64,000 bases of DNA from Watersipora subatra. Taxonomy: Eukaryota > Bryozoa > Gymnolaemata > Cheilostomatida > Watersiporidae. The notes under the pieces were generated by a model. The model did not search any database. It saw nothing but the letters and a program-made list of their open reading frames with translations, and was not told the DNA's origin. This document shows, one piece after another, positions 46,833 to 59,065 of this stretch. The stretch is taken from NCBI RefSeq assembly GCF_963576615.1, contig NC_088708.1:8246001-8310000 (forward strand), in the 5' to 3' direction. The number at the start of each line of letters is the position of its first letter. The first letter of the stretch is position 1. Made by a program: the position numbers and the translations under genes.

Positions 46833-47655
46833 CAGTGCTGCTCTACTTGTATATTTCTGACAGCACTGCTCTACTCGTATATTTCTGACAGCACTGCTCT
46901 ACTCGTATATATCTGACAGCACTGCTCTACTCCTATATTTCTGACAGCACTGCTCTACTCGTATATATCTGACAGCACTGCTCTACTCGTATATTTCTGA
47001 CAGCGCTGCTCTACTCGTATATTTCTGACAGCACTGCTCTACTCGTATATATCTGACAGCACTGCTCTACTTGTATATTTCTGACAGCACTGCTCTACTC
47101 GTATATTTCTGACAGCACTGCTCTACTCGTATATATCTGACAGCACTGCTCTACTCGTATATTTCTGACAGCACTGCTCTACTCGTATATTTCTGACAGC
47201 ACTGCTCTACTCCTATATTTCTGACAGCACTGCTCTACTCGTATATATCTGACAGCACTGCTCTACTCCTATATTTCTGACAGCACTGCTCTACTCCTAT
47301 ATTTCTGACAGCACTGCTCTACTCGTATATTTCTGACAGCGCTGCTCTACTCGTATATTTCTGACAGCGCTGTTCTACTTGTATATATCTGACAGCACTG
47401 CTCTACTCGTATATATCTGACAGTGCTGCTGTACTCGTATAGTTCTGACAGCGTTGCTCTACTCGTATATTTATGACAGCGCTGCTCTACTCGTATATTT
47501 CTGACAGCGCTGCTCTACTCGCATATTTCTGACAGTGCTGCTCTACTCATATAGTTCTGACAGCGTTGCTCTACTCGTATATTTCTGACAGTGCTGCTCT
47601 ACTTGTATAGTTCTGACAGCGCTGCTCTACTCGTATATTTCTGACAGCGCTGCTC
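46833..47655. repeat. 28-bp minisatellite, about 29 copies, Kv2 intron 1
   Basis: Head-to-tail units CTGACAGCACTGCTCTACTC plus GTATATTT, with T/A alternation at the end (ATTT or ATAT) and GC/GT variants. There are no spacers, so it is a minisatellite and not a CRISPR array. Confidence 0.95.
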
Positions 47656-48276
47656 TATTCCTAGGAATCAATGATTGATATTGTAAGCTTGTCTAGGACA
47701 AGCAGACAAGCGGTTAGGCCTTTTGCGGTACTATTTCCTTATTTGTTTCTTAAGCAGTGAGGAAAAGCCAGTATCATTGCAAGTTTTCCTACACTACTTA
47801 TGGAAAAATAAGTGCTTGAAATATCACAGACTGCAGATAAACGCACATGATGACACGCGACGCAGCATGGATGTGATATGTCAGCGTTGTAACAATAAGG
47901 ACCATACTGCAATGCCCTCGTGGGTTTGCTATTCAACTAGATCAAATTGCTATCAGTTTGCATGTATTTTTAGATAATTGCAGAATGCCGCGATAAAATA
48001 CTGCAAACCATGAAACATAACTTTACTGGCACATTCCTCGATGCTGTAGATAAAGATGGGGTAAAAAAGGGGGATAAAATTTGAAGTTGGCGAGAAAAAA
48101 AATAATAATCGCAAAATTAATAAGAACAATAAAGAATTATAAAAATAACTGAAGATGAAAATGGTGATAAATTTTTTTTGAAAAATGTGGGAAGTCTCTT
48201 TAGACTTTTAGCTGAAGATGGATTTTCATCCTAGAGAATGTGAATTTGCATGAGATAATTTGCATATGCAAGATTT

Positions 48277-48630
48277 ACAGTAGAGTTATTTAATAGTGAT
48301 TGATAGAGTGAACACCTGATTATAGTTAGTATGGTACAGTAGAGTTATTTAATAGTGATTGATAGAGTGTACACCTGATTATAGTTAGTATGGTACAGTA
48401 GAGTTATTTAATAGTGATTGATAGAGTGTACACCTGATTATAGTTAGTATGGTACAGTAGAGTTATTTAATAGTGATTGATAGAGTGTACACCTGATTAT
48501 AGTTAGTATGGTACAGTAGAGTTATTTAATAGTGATTGATAGAGTGTACACCTGATTATAGTTAGTATGGTACAGTAGAGTTATTTAATAGTGATTGATA
48601 GAGTGTACACCTGATTATAGTTAGTATGGT
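48277..48630. repeat. 59-bp tandem repeat x 6, Kv2 intron 1
   Basis: Six almost identical units beginning TACAGTAGAGTTATTTAATA and ending ATAGTTAGTATGG. Only one base (GAACACC or GTACACC) differs in the first unit. The near identity suggests recent expansion. Confidence 0.95.
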
Positions 48631-49870
48631 GTGACTTTTATTTTAATATTCACTACTGGAATTCCATTAGAAATAATTTGTGAATTTCAATTTAAAAGTT
48701 GATCATAGAATTATAAACTGTTTAAAAACTCAGAAATGGTGACTAGTTGCTATATATTGACATCAGGGGAGGAAAAATCTTTTATCGGTAAAAAACTTAT
48801 ATCTGTTATTGGTCACGACTCAAGGGTTGGTGGTGGTTACTGTAGTTAATTAGAGTGCAGTTAGTTTGACTTAAAATTTAATGTTGTGATTTGAGATTTT
48901 TATAAAAGGCACTTGATATTAACTCTGTTCAATAAATTTTTCTCAAGTTCATCCGTTTGCAAAAATATCAGGTCTAAAAAAAGGCAGGTCTAGACTGAAA
49001 TTGTCTTCCCCTAATTATTGTCCTATATATTTTTTCAAGCTTATAAAATAGTAACTAAACAGTGTCATTGTGTGAAAAACATTGATAATAACTGTAAGAG
49101 TTTTGGTAAACCCTTGGTCCTCAAGCTACACTCCGAATAATGCAGGGTCAAACATAGTCATAATAACAACCATGAAATTTCTGAAAATGTTAATTTCAAA
49201 ACAAAAACAAAGATTCTCTAAACACAAGGTTTATTCTGAATCATGTTTGATTTTGACAGCCTTGCTGAGCATTTTAGTAAGGTTTAGGGCTATGACAGAG
49301 CTATAAGTTAGCTTTCTTAACGACTACCACCCACGCATTGAACAAACCCTGCAAGAAGCTCAGGCATTCCCTGAGCGTTTGTATTATTTACTCTACGCAT
49401 ATTTTGATCAATGCCTATTAGCTATTGCCTGCTTGTATAGCTTCAAGGCTCATAGCATTCAACTGAAGACCTAAAATAGCCACTAATATGAATTTTTTTT
49501 TAAAATCAATTAAAAATATTTGGTTTGAAGCCCTTACTTTGTACATGTAATTGAGTGAAAGAGATTAGCCTCAGATAGCACTAATTGGTTGCGGAGCAAC
49601 TTCAGTGCAATTACAGTACGCTAATCTCTTTATAAATACTAAATAGATAGATTGCCATGAGATTCACTCAGCATGGCAGCGTGTTCACAGTCAGCGATGA
49701 GCGTCTTCTCACCTAGATCATCCTATCAATATCCCAACTGCGATAGTCTGTAGATGTGAATATAAATATAATTACTTAATGTAATGTATTCTCACGCTGC
49801 AGCGCAGTGTTAGCTATCAGATACAATATTTAGTACGACAAACTACTAAGAAAGCTTCCAACAAACTTAC
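48631..49870. other. Kv2 intron 1, proximal part
   Basis: No exon or repeat recognised. Short frames only. Confidence 0.5.
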
Positions 49871-50670
49871 CTTAGCCCCTTTTGAGCTATCTGGTTTTTC
49901 TAAAAGATTCCAGACATATTTTCTTGCAAGATTGTAACGGTTGTCTCCAAACACTTCCAGAGCGTCTGAGTTCATATACTCCTTCTCCTTTCGCATCTCC
50001 TCTAGCACTTGATCCTTCCGAAGGTTAAACTTGTTAAGGCAGCACGGCTCAAGATAGTATTCCTCAATACCCCAGAACTCTAGTTCATCTCCGTATGACA
50101 TGGTGCAGATATCATCCATTAGGTGCAACTTTCCTGTTCTGTAGAAGTCTATTATGGTCGCAAATGCAGTCGGATGTCTGTCGAAGAAATATTCGTTGCG
50201 TAAAATGTCATAGTCATCGCAAATTTTCATGATTGCATCATGGGTAGTTTGGCTATGTAGTCGACCAAGTCGTGTGTTTGGAATTCGATCGAGAGTTGAC
50301 CAAAGCACTTCGTGTCTTTGTCCTCCAACATTTAACATTACTCTTCCAGACTTATTTCTACGTTGGAGAATATCATCTGAAGAAATTTTCGGTATCATAT
50401 GGTAATCGTCTGCGGCACCGTTGCTCGCTCGCTCTTCGCTGTAGTCTCCGTGATTAGCTCGAAGCTTTGATTCTACCTCTGACCCAGTAGACATCGCGTC
50501 CCTCTCACCAGCGAAGCCGATTGTGACATAGGTATCGGCTGGTCTTTCAGTAGAGCCCAACAAGTCATCCGACTCGACTGTAACGCGAGGGAGGGTGCGA
50601 CGACGTCCTCTCTCTCTTGCTATGATAGACGCTTTTCTAATCTTCTCTCGCTGCTTTCGATATTCTGCTG
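49871..50670 (-). CDS. Shab: Shab/Kv2 channel exon 1 visible (N-terminus and T1 domain)
   Basis: Cytoplasmic N-terminus and tetramerisation domain. The donor is AAG|GTAAGT after 49871, just before S1. From the candidate ATG at 50494 the T1 domain occupies about residues 51-153, starting GRVMLNVGGQRHEVLW and containing NEYFFDRHPTAF. It has the complete Zn2+ motif H-x5-C-x20-C-C (H124, C130, C151, C152) that distinguishes Kv2-4 from Kv1. The frame stays open and coding-like upstream of that ATG (KQREKIRKASIIARERGR, LPRVTVESDDLLGS) to a possible acceptor GTGTCTGCAG near 50667-50670 or CACTGTAG near 50697. The real start may therefore lie in an upstream exon, giving a longer N-terminus. Upstream of about 50720 the frame meets TAA. 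Confidence 0.93.
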
Positions 50671-50719
50671 CAGACACGCTGTTCTCTAGTGAATTACTAC
50701 AGTGATAATCAAACACAAA

Positions 50720-53700
50720 CCAATATTATTGGAAAGTTCCCAATTACTGACTAAGCTCAACTCTACACAATGAATAACTGTTATTAGCTCATGCCTCCCT
50801 CAGCAGCTAGTATTTGGTGGAGACTAAAGTGTACAACGATCCTAACCCTTTCACCTTCTCTAACGCTCTGCCAGAGTTCTCTAGCTGTGCTGTTAAACTA
50901 GAATACATCCCCAGCTTAGATTGCGCAATATAATTTATTAATCACTAATGGAACAATATTAGCAATAGAGTCCACAAGAATAGGAATACGAAATTGATTT
51001 GCATGTATATTGTTGGCTTGTTTGCTGATAGTATTAGCTGGATTTGTATATAGATATTTCATGCCAATACCTGGACTTCTTTGGATATAATTTTTGAGCC
51101 CAGCTGTTGCTGTCTCATTCCCTGTTCTGTGTGCACTTTTGTTACACAATACACCCATGCAGATCTGCATGCGCTACACAGAAATTTATTCAGTTTCATA
51201 CGCAGACCTCAACACATGATTTTCAGAAACTAAATGTTATTACAGTTATAATAATAATAAACCTGAAAAAGTTGTTAGCAGCCTTGCTGGGATTTACCTA
51301 CTGAAAGAAAATTAGTGATTGACTGGGTTGTTATTTACATTCAATTCACAAGTTTTTTTTACAGAGCTCCACTCTCTATTTATTTCTTCTTGTAAACTTA
51401 TTGTTTCTATATAAATAACGTATTTGTTGTATATCTATAGTCAATTTTATATAATGTTATAATTCTAATAAATATCCCTAAATGTTGACCAAAGAACTGA
51501 AACAATTGAAATCACTAAAATGGCTCCTAGAATTTATACTTTCATATGCACATCTGAGTAAACATAAGAAAATCACGCAATAGTAAAGCAAACGTTTCAT
51601 GTAGTTTGATGAATAGAATAAACAGACAGACTGAGAAATGTTTAAAAACATTAAACTACTAATAGATTATAAAGCTTCCTTGCTCACTCTCTACTAGGCT
51701 GTTGTTCAATGGTATGTTTAGTAAAAAGGTGAAATGAATTCAGAATAACTCTTGGAAGCCTTTAGAAATATCACAGCAGGTGCTTGAAGAAATATAGTGT
51801 CAATTCTGAGCAATGCATGCTAATTAACTCACGCCATGCATTTCTCCTCTACCTCAGCCTTCCTCACTTAATGTTAGAGCTATCGAATGCTACCTCATTA
51901 TCTCTTATTGTCTTCTTAGCCAGTAGATTGATATGCTTCAGTGAATAGCTACAAATGTTTTACACTCCGCTCTACCAAAACATCAAAAATATTTTGATAT
52001 ATGTTAATAGTTCTAGATGTAACAACAAAGGCACTATCGATAGCAGCTTGTGCGCATGGAAGACCCCAATGAGCCTAAAATCAAGAGTTGTTCTTTCATG
52101 AACAAAAAAGACATAACTCACACAGCAGCCACTTGACTTTGCTGTCTGTTCAATGGGTCTGCTTCTTCTCACGTAGACCTAATTTATAGCATGGCTTATT
52201 GATAGCATGCCTTATAGCGTGTTTCAGTCACCGAGCTTTATTCGTGCCATGCCTTGTTCATAGCATGCTTGAACCATAGCAAGCTTCTGTTGTAACATCC
52301 CTGTTTTTGCGGAGATGTATGTGATCATATGCTACCTGTACTAACAACAACTAGATGACTCGCTTTCAAAATTCAACGGTCAAATGCTTTGCGCTACTCA
52401 GGCTCGTTGTAAAATGATAAATGAGTAAAATGTAAATTTAAAATGGTAAAACTTTAACAGTACATGCACACAGAAACAAACTAAAAGATTGTTACCGCAT
52501 AGTCTGCTATGGAATGGGTAAGCATGCAACAAGTATACACTTGTCTGCATTTGGCAATCTATATTAATTATTTTTGCAGAGCAAAGCAATATATACATTT
52601 ATTCCTATCAATAATTAGCTTGCTAGTTTTTTAGACTATCCTGTTTGCATGATATCGAGAGAAAAAGAGAAAAACTTGCTGTGCACAAAACGATTTTGAC
52701 ATCAAACTCTTTGTATTTTCTCAATTCAACTCTAAAAGAATCTTTTGTTATAGTGTGTAAAAACTTGGAAAGACTTACATTTAGGTTTAGTCTATGAGTA
52801 AGTAGATTAACCTATCAAAGAATAAAAAGTTCAGTGAGCTAACCTGCGAGATGTGAGAGGTGACAGTGAGAAACTTCGATTGATGTAGCTTTTAAACATC
52901 CTTATGTCAGGACATTCAGTGCAAATAAGAAAGAGCTGTCTACATAGATTACTCTAAAGAAATTCTTAAGTTGACCGTTAGCAAATGCGTCAGAAGGAAA
53001 CAGCAAGTCTCGTGTTAACCACTTAGTTATGCACAGACACATTAAGGAGTAGACCGTGGTCCTCAATAATGAAATTATCATAATTTTAACTGAAAATAAT
53101 CTAATTGTATATGGAGTGTTTTTTCCATGTGTATATTAATGCCTCAGCCGTGACCATTCCTCTTTTGCAGTTCACATATGAGTTTTCTCATCTACCTGAT
53201 ACCCATCATCCATTTATCCATCTATGCAGTATACATGTATAGTTATCAATTCATCTATCTACTATCTACTATCTATCTACACAGTATTTAGTAATCTATT
53301 CATCTATCTACCCAGTATATAGTAATCTGTAATCTGTTTATCTATTTACTCAGTATATAGTAATCTATTCATCAATAGACTTAGTATATAATGATGACTT
53401 GGCATCTGTTCAGTCGTTCATTTCTTTTTCAATATACAATCTATGCTCTCATATACTTCAAGTATATATATATATATATCATTTTATGAATTCATCCAAG
53501 ATTTCTCATAGACATGTGATTGGCTATAAGTCTGTTGTAGTCCAAAAATAGGAAATAACGTCATAGCTTTATAGTATAATTAAAACTATATTAACTTTGG
53601 TTCAGTTGCTGCTCAAAGTGCCTGCCAAGCACTCTAATGCTAGCCTCAGCTCCAATACACTCAACACCTCATCCTCAGTAATGCACACGTCATCACTATA

Positions 53701-54289
53701 CACCTTGGTTCACATTATCTGATTGTCCAAAGCTGATTTTGATATTGCGCTAGTGATTCATGAATGCTGACATGTACGGAGGTCTAACCTTCAGGTTGCA
53801 ACAAGTAAACAGATTTACAAGTATTTGCCTGATACATAAAACAAACCATAAAACCCTTGCTCACCTGAAAATATAGCGATCTATATATAGCATATCCTGC
53901 ATTGCACAACTTGTGTTACAATAGCAGCACTCAGAGTGGTTGTAGTGTTTGTTATTTAACAATGCACATTATATGTTACGAATATAAATCGAAGTGTGTA
54001 GCTGAGTTGATCGGAGAATAGAAGAATGCAATGCTTTGGGCTAAAAACAAACAGCTGAACTAATTTGTATGAAACAATGTTGACCTGTTTATGGATCTTA
54101 TTTGTTCAGTCAGCAAATATACTAAAGTCTGTTCAGGAGATCAACTCCAATTGATTTAGTAAGCCAAGCAACTATAGTTGAATGTGCTATTTGTATAGAT
54201 GAATCGTTCATAATAAAGTATAACTTCTATTGCATTGATGATACTAAAACTCATTTGCACAGCAAACATTACTTGCGAGTCGTCATAAC
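50720..54289. other. Kv2 upstream region, no recognised gene
   Basis: No promoter or upstream Kv2 exon could be placed. The stretch 53200-53400 is low-complexity with recurring CTATCTA and CAGTATATAGTAATCT motifs, and a (TA)n run lies near 53465. Confidence 0.4.
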
Positions 54290-54493
54290 CTCTATATACA
54301 GACAGCAAGGGCTCTATGTACAGACAGCAAGGCCTCTATGTGCAGACAGCAAGAGCTCTATGTACAGACAGCAAGGGCTCTACGTACAGACAGCAAGGGC
54401 TCTATGTACAGACAGCAAGGGCTCTATGTACAGACAGCAAGGGCTCTATGTACAGACAGCAAGGGCTCTATGTACAGACAGCAAGGGCTCTAT
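54290..54493. repeat. 22-bp minisatellite x 9
   Basis: Units of ACAGACAGCAAGGGCTCTAT plus GT, nearly identical. The three overlapping open frames here are the array read in each frame. Confidence 0.95.
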
Positions 54494-55331
54494 TGGCTAT
54501 TGCTCTTTAGATGCAAATATGTTATTTGTAATTTTATAAATTGCTCATTTTTTTTGCAGTGCCATGTAGTGGCATAAGCTGTGAGCTAAGATAGTTTGCT
54601 TACTTTTACAAAGTTTTCAATTTTGTGACCCTGTTGGAGGGTCCATTCAGAGTGCTAAGATCAAAAACTTTCTGTCGTGAGTAATGAAACAAAAAAACAC
54701 ATGCATAGGTGAGGAAAAAATTCTGACCTTTACCCGACAAGTGTATAGGTATGTCAAATGTACATACATCTTTTGTCGCTATTCATTAAGTGGATACAGG
54801 GTTTGCTAAGTTCATTCTGTAAACATCTCTACTGACTATATCTACAATGAACTTGGCTGTAAACTTATTCTGGTTTTAGCAAAGATTACCCGATAGGATT
54901 TATGACAAATACAGTGTGTATATTGCAAGTTGGGTGGTAGGCGCCCTCGTTTCTTCGCTGTCTAAATTAAAAGAAAACAAAAGTTCATTAGATCAACACT
55001 TTCCTTTAGAGATTAATGTAAACTTACGATTCCAATTTTTATCATAAATCCTGTATAGAAATAGTATATAAAAAGGTATTCATTCATGGGGTATGCTAGC
55101 ATAAATTTTATGTTTCCGCGCATAGTAAAACTGATTGGACATCCTACTAGCAACTGCAAAGCTAAAAAATATAGTGAGCATATAAGAATTCATAGCCAGC
55201 GGCAGCCAAAGGTCATGGCAAGCCAGAGGTCACGACAATCCCAGATTGTTTAATAACGTGATTAGATTGCGTGTACAAGCTGAATTTCTAGACAAGACAA
55301 AACAAGACACCGACAAATGAATTTTCAGCAT
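54494..55331. other. intergenic, no recognised feature
   Basis: AT-rich, short frames only. Confidence 0.5.
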
Positions 55332-55622
55332 ACAGCTACTCCACCTATTTCACTCTTACTCTAACGTACTTCACACTTACTCTAACGTACTTTACACTTA
55401 CTCTAATGTACTTTACACTTACTTTAACGTACTCTGCAATTACTCTAACATACTTTACACTTACACTAACATACTCTGCACTCTCTCTAATGTACTTTAC
55501 ACTTACTCTAACGTACTTTACACTTACTTTAATGTACTCCGCAATTACTCTAACATACTTTACACTTACTCTAACATACTCTGCACTCTCTCTAATGTAC
55601 TTTACACTTACTCTAATGTACA
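55332..55622. repeat. 21-bp minisatellite x 14
   Basis: Units of TTACTCTAACGTACTTTACA plus C with C/T and A/T variants. The length is a multiple of 3, so both strands stay open (a YFTLTLT-type repeat on one strand), which is an artefact. Confidence 0.93.
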
Positions 55623-56269
55623 TGTACGTATTGTATAGTCAACTCATTATTTTCACTCAGAGTCGTTGGCCACCTGTTAGACAGATGGAAGTGCCCCCTA
55701 GAATAGCAGTTATGTCTTCAGGCTGCTATGATTTTCCATTGACATTTACAAGTTGACATTATACAATGAGCCTCTGCCTGTCTCGCGATGACTCTATGAG
55801 ATAATTGATGACTGCTGTCACAGAAATTAGCTGATGAGTTGAGTTGATTAAAAATCCAATATTCTAGCTATGATTGTGTCCTTAACCTTTGAGTCAGCTG
55901 ATAAAGGTCTTCTTTATATTACTAATTGTTACAAGAAACTACTGCCTTACCAAAAGAGTGCTGCTGTCAGTTGTCATCAACGGATCTCAGACTATTTTTT
56001 GTTAGTATATGCGGAAAGGACAGGCTTGGAGAGAGATGTGTGAATAACCCAAACCCTATTAAGAACATTCAATATCTAACAACCTAAAGCTAAGTTTTGA
56101 AACATGTGCTTCTGAAATAATGTTTTTGGTCATTTCAGTAAGCTGTAATAAATTGACTGAAATGTTTTGGAGAATTTTGTTTTTGTTTCAATAGCCATAA
56201 TGCAAGAGACTTCGCAGCAGTTACCGTGGCCCACATTAGCCTTACCTACAGCTACCTCTACTGCAAGCA

Positions 56270-56940
56270 GCTTCTCTGCAGGAATGTTTATTGCTGAGCT
56301 GTTTACTGCTGAAACAATCACCATGTTTCCATGCTTTGAATGGATTCGGAGTTGCTTCTACTCCAAATCATAGAAACGGTAAAATCTGAACTATTTGATG
56401 CCATTTTGTTTCATTAACTTAGTGCAAAGGCATTCACTATGAAAGTACTTCGACAGCATAAAAACGCTCACTGCTGATGAATTTGTATCAATAATACTCG
56501 GCGAAGTTCTCCCCAGTGGAAGCAAAAATATTTTCGGCACACTTCAGCCGACAACCATATAGATGGTTGTTAAAAAGTGTTTTTCTGCTACTCACTATTG
56601 TTTCTACTTGATTTTTTTTATTTGCCTGAACATTTATGTGTCAAGAATACGTTGTTCGTACGAAAATGACAAAATAATTACTTTTTTAGCGCAAGTAGTT
56701 GACTACGCATGAATTTGGATAGTAAATTTGACCCCAACATGAGTTTACTTTAACAAGTTTTGTTTTGAGAGATACATCACACATCTTGGCAAGATCTCTA
56801 GTACAACTCCAAATCATTCAAATGGTAGGGTGCAAATTCATCAGCAGTGGACAACTCCAAATTCATTTGAAGCATGGAAACACATTCCTGTAGACACATT
56901 CACTGCAGAGACATTTACTGCAGGGACATTCATGGATGCT
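56270..56940. repeat. inverted repeat, about 70-80 bp arms
   Basis: GTTTCCATGCTTTGAATGGA with TTCGGAGTTG at about 56322-56352 is mirrored by CAACTCCAAATTCATTTGAA with GCATGGAAAC at about 56853-56882. Outside each arm TGCTGAAACA-type and GCAGAGACA-type motifs repeat. Probably the remains of a non-autonomous element, but no end could be defined. Confidence 0.5.
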
Positions 56941-56989
56941 TGCTTCACCGAAAAGAGTTTTTATTTTAACACATTTACTACTGGGACCT

Positions 56990-57115
56990 GTTCTGCTGCC
57001 AGTACACACCCTTCAGCTCACTGAAACCTGTGTTCTGCTGCCAGTACACAGCCTTCAGCTCACTGAAACCTGTGTTCTGCTGCCAGTCACACCCTTTGGC
57101 TCACTGAAACCTGTG
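56990..57115. repeat. about 42-bp tandem repeat x 3
   Basis: Three units of TTCTGCTGCCAGTACACACC followed by CTTCAGCTCACTGAAACCTG and TG. The third unit has a small deletion. Confidence 0.85.
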
Positions 57116-58891
57116 CCAGTAAAACCCTATTCGTACAGACCTGATCTATTGAGTGTTTCATGATTATTTTACAGTTTTGTGAGATTAAACCAGCCAGTAC
57201 ATTGATAACAAACAAAAGATTAACAAAAACTTTCATGTGTATGATTTTCACTTGTTGACTTGATACTGGTATATATGGTTATTACAAGGTTTCTTTTCTG
57301 CTTCTGGGATTAATATTCTCTCTCGCCTTTTGGTGCTATTTATTACCAGTTATTTTTGTGTGCACTGCATACGTATACATTAAAACTGGCTACCTGCTTC
57401 TTAGATATTTAAACCAAAATCTAAAAATGGCCATTGACAACATGATGGTAACTAATTTAATAAAATTAGCTTTTTTTGTACGACAGGAAGGTCTAATGGC
57501 TAGCATATATAGTATACACTATACATTCATTCACCTTTTCTGTCAGAAGAGAAGATTATAGCACAAATTGTAGCAGGATTCTTACATAACCTGATTTACA
57601 TCTAGAAAAAATGACAATTGGTTGACTATGTAATCTTACCACAACATATTTTCTCAAATTTACCCATATATGTAACTCAAATTACTCAACAATACACAAT
57701 ATAATGTTGTTTTGCTATTGCATGCTGTGGAGGCACTACTAGAAATTATAGGTTTATTTACCCATAATTCTATGTATATATGTAAAGCTTTGATTTAAGA
57801 TGTTGACATGGCATTATAATTGGTTATCTGACTTGATAAGTAATACAGCAGGATAATGTACAGATTATCAGGTTTTACACTTGATTGCTATTGGAATTGT
57901 GTACCAGTCTATATTAGAAAGGTGAAGTTACTGAACTTTATTGTTGAAGATGCTAAATATTAGGGCTTTTAACAAACTATCTCTGTACTCTAGAGTCTCA
58001 TAAAATTGGTCCACAAAGAAAAACGCTTTTTGAATAACAAATGTAGTTCTTTGTCTTAAAAATATTTAGTTGACTCGTTACTTTCAACTGAGGCTATGAA
58101 AGGGACTAGATAGTGTTAGCTGACAACAATATGATGAAATAAAAACTTGGTCTATTTCATCATCACCAGTAGCTCTAAGCACCTTCATACCTCCTGGATT
58201 TATATTACTGATTGTGCTTTCCTCAACAACTATAAAGAGCTCACTCAAGTGTCGCTTTCGAGGTAAGAATGTCTACGCATTTCATACAATACATTGTAGT
58301 TATTTAAAAAAGTAAACGCGAAAGCAATTTTGTATCTTAGAGTTAGTCCTAAAATAGTTTCATTAAATATTTCCCTTATCTGCAATCCATTATTGTTTGA
58401 AAATAAATCGACTTGTCAGAAAACATGTTTCCAAATAAATTGTTAATAAATATTTTTAACATGTTCATAGTCATCAGTAATGCTGTCCCTCATAGACATA
58501 TACAGCGACTAGTCAAATCTGTTAAGCCAAGCAATTCTTCGCAAAAGCTGAACTGCTAGCTTATTTACACAAATATCAGATTTAGGTAACTTCATCCGAT
58601 AATGAGAACATGATAATATAAAAGGAAACAATGTAATACTTACATGCTATTGTCGACAGGTATACTGCTAGGTGAACCAGCTCCTAAGGCTATCGCGTTG
58701 TACATCGTTTTATTTCTGGGTAGTTAGCTATTCTGGTTTCTTCAGCGACTTATTTGTCACTCGTGGGCACGACAAAGAATGCGATTTTTCTTACTAAGAT
58801 TGTCTTGAGAGAGAGCAAGTGTCTATGTCATTAATATTTAATATATGTGACTTATTATCATCTCGGGTCTGAGTCAATATTAACTTAAACT

Positions 58892-59065
58892 ATGAACACC
58901 AGAAGTATCCGAGCTCGTCGCTGCCACCATGATATGCTCGAACACGATTTCAATGCTGCTAGAAATGTCTGTCATGAAGTTGACAGACATCTGCAAATAG
59001 ACACGAAGTTACAAGTTGCAGAATTTAAGCAGAAAGATATGATTCCTCTGATAAAAGAAAGATGA
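58892..59065 (+). CDS. short ORF, 57 residues, possible small protein or exon
   Basis: ATG at 58892 with A at -3 and an in-frame stop two codons upstream opens a 57-codon frame ending TGA at 59063. It starts MNTRSIRARRCHHDMLEH and continues with charged, helix-prone sequence (ARNVCHEVDRHLQIDTKL, AEFKQKDMIPLIKER). The composition is unlike the AT-rich random frames around it. There is no known domain and no donor or acceptor inside. It may be a micropeptide, part of a gene I do not see, or chance. Confidence 0.3.
   Translation: MNTRSIRARRCHHDMLEHDFNAARNVCHEVDRHLQIDTKLQVAEFKQKDMIPLIKER

Noticed and set aside
46833-47655. CRISPR-like array of 28-bp repeats
   Set aside because: The units are head-to-tail without spacers and sit in an animal intron.
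47723-47977. 84-codon plus-strand frame in Kv2 intron 1, after the minisatellite
   Set aside because: No ATG-based start with context and no splice partner. The opposite strand is equally open.
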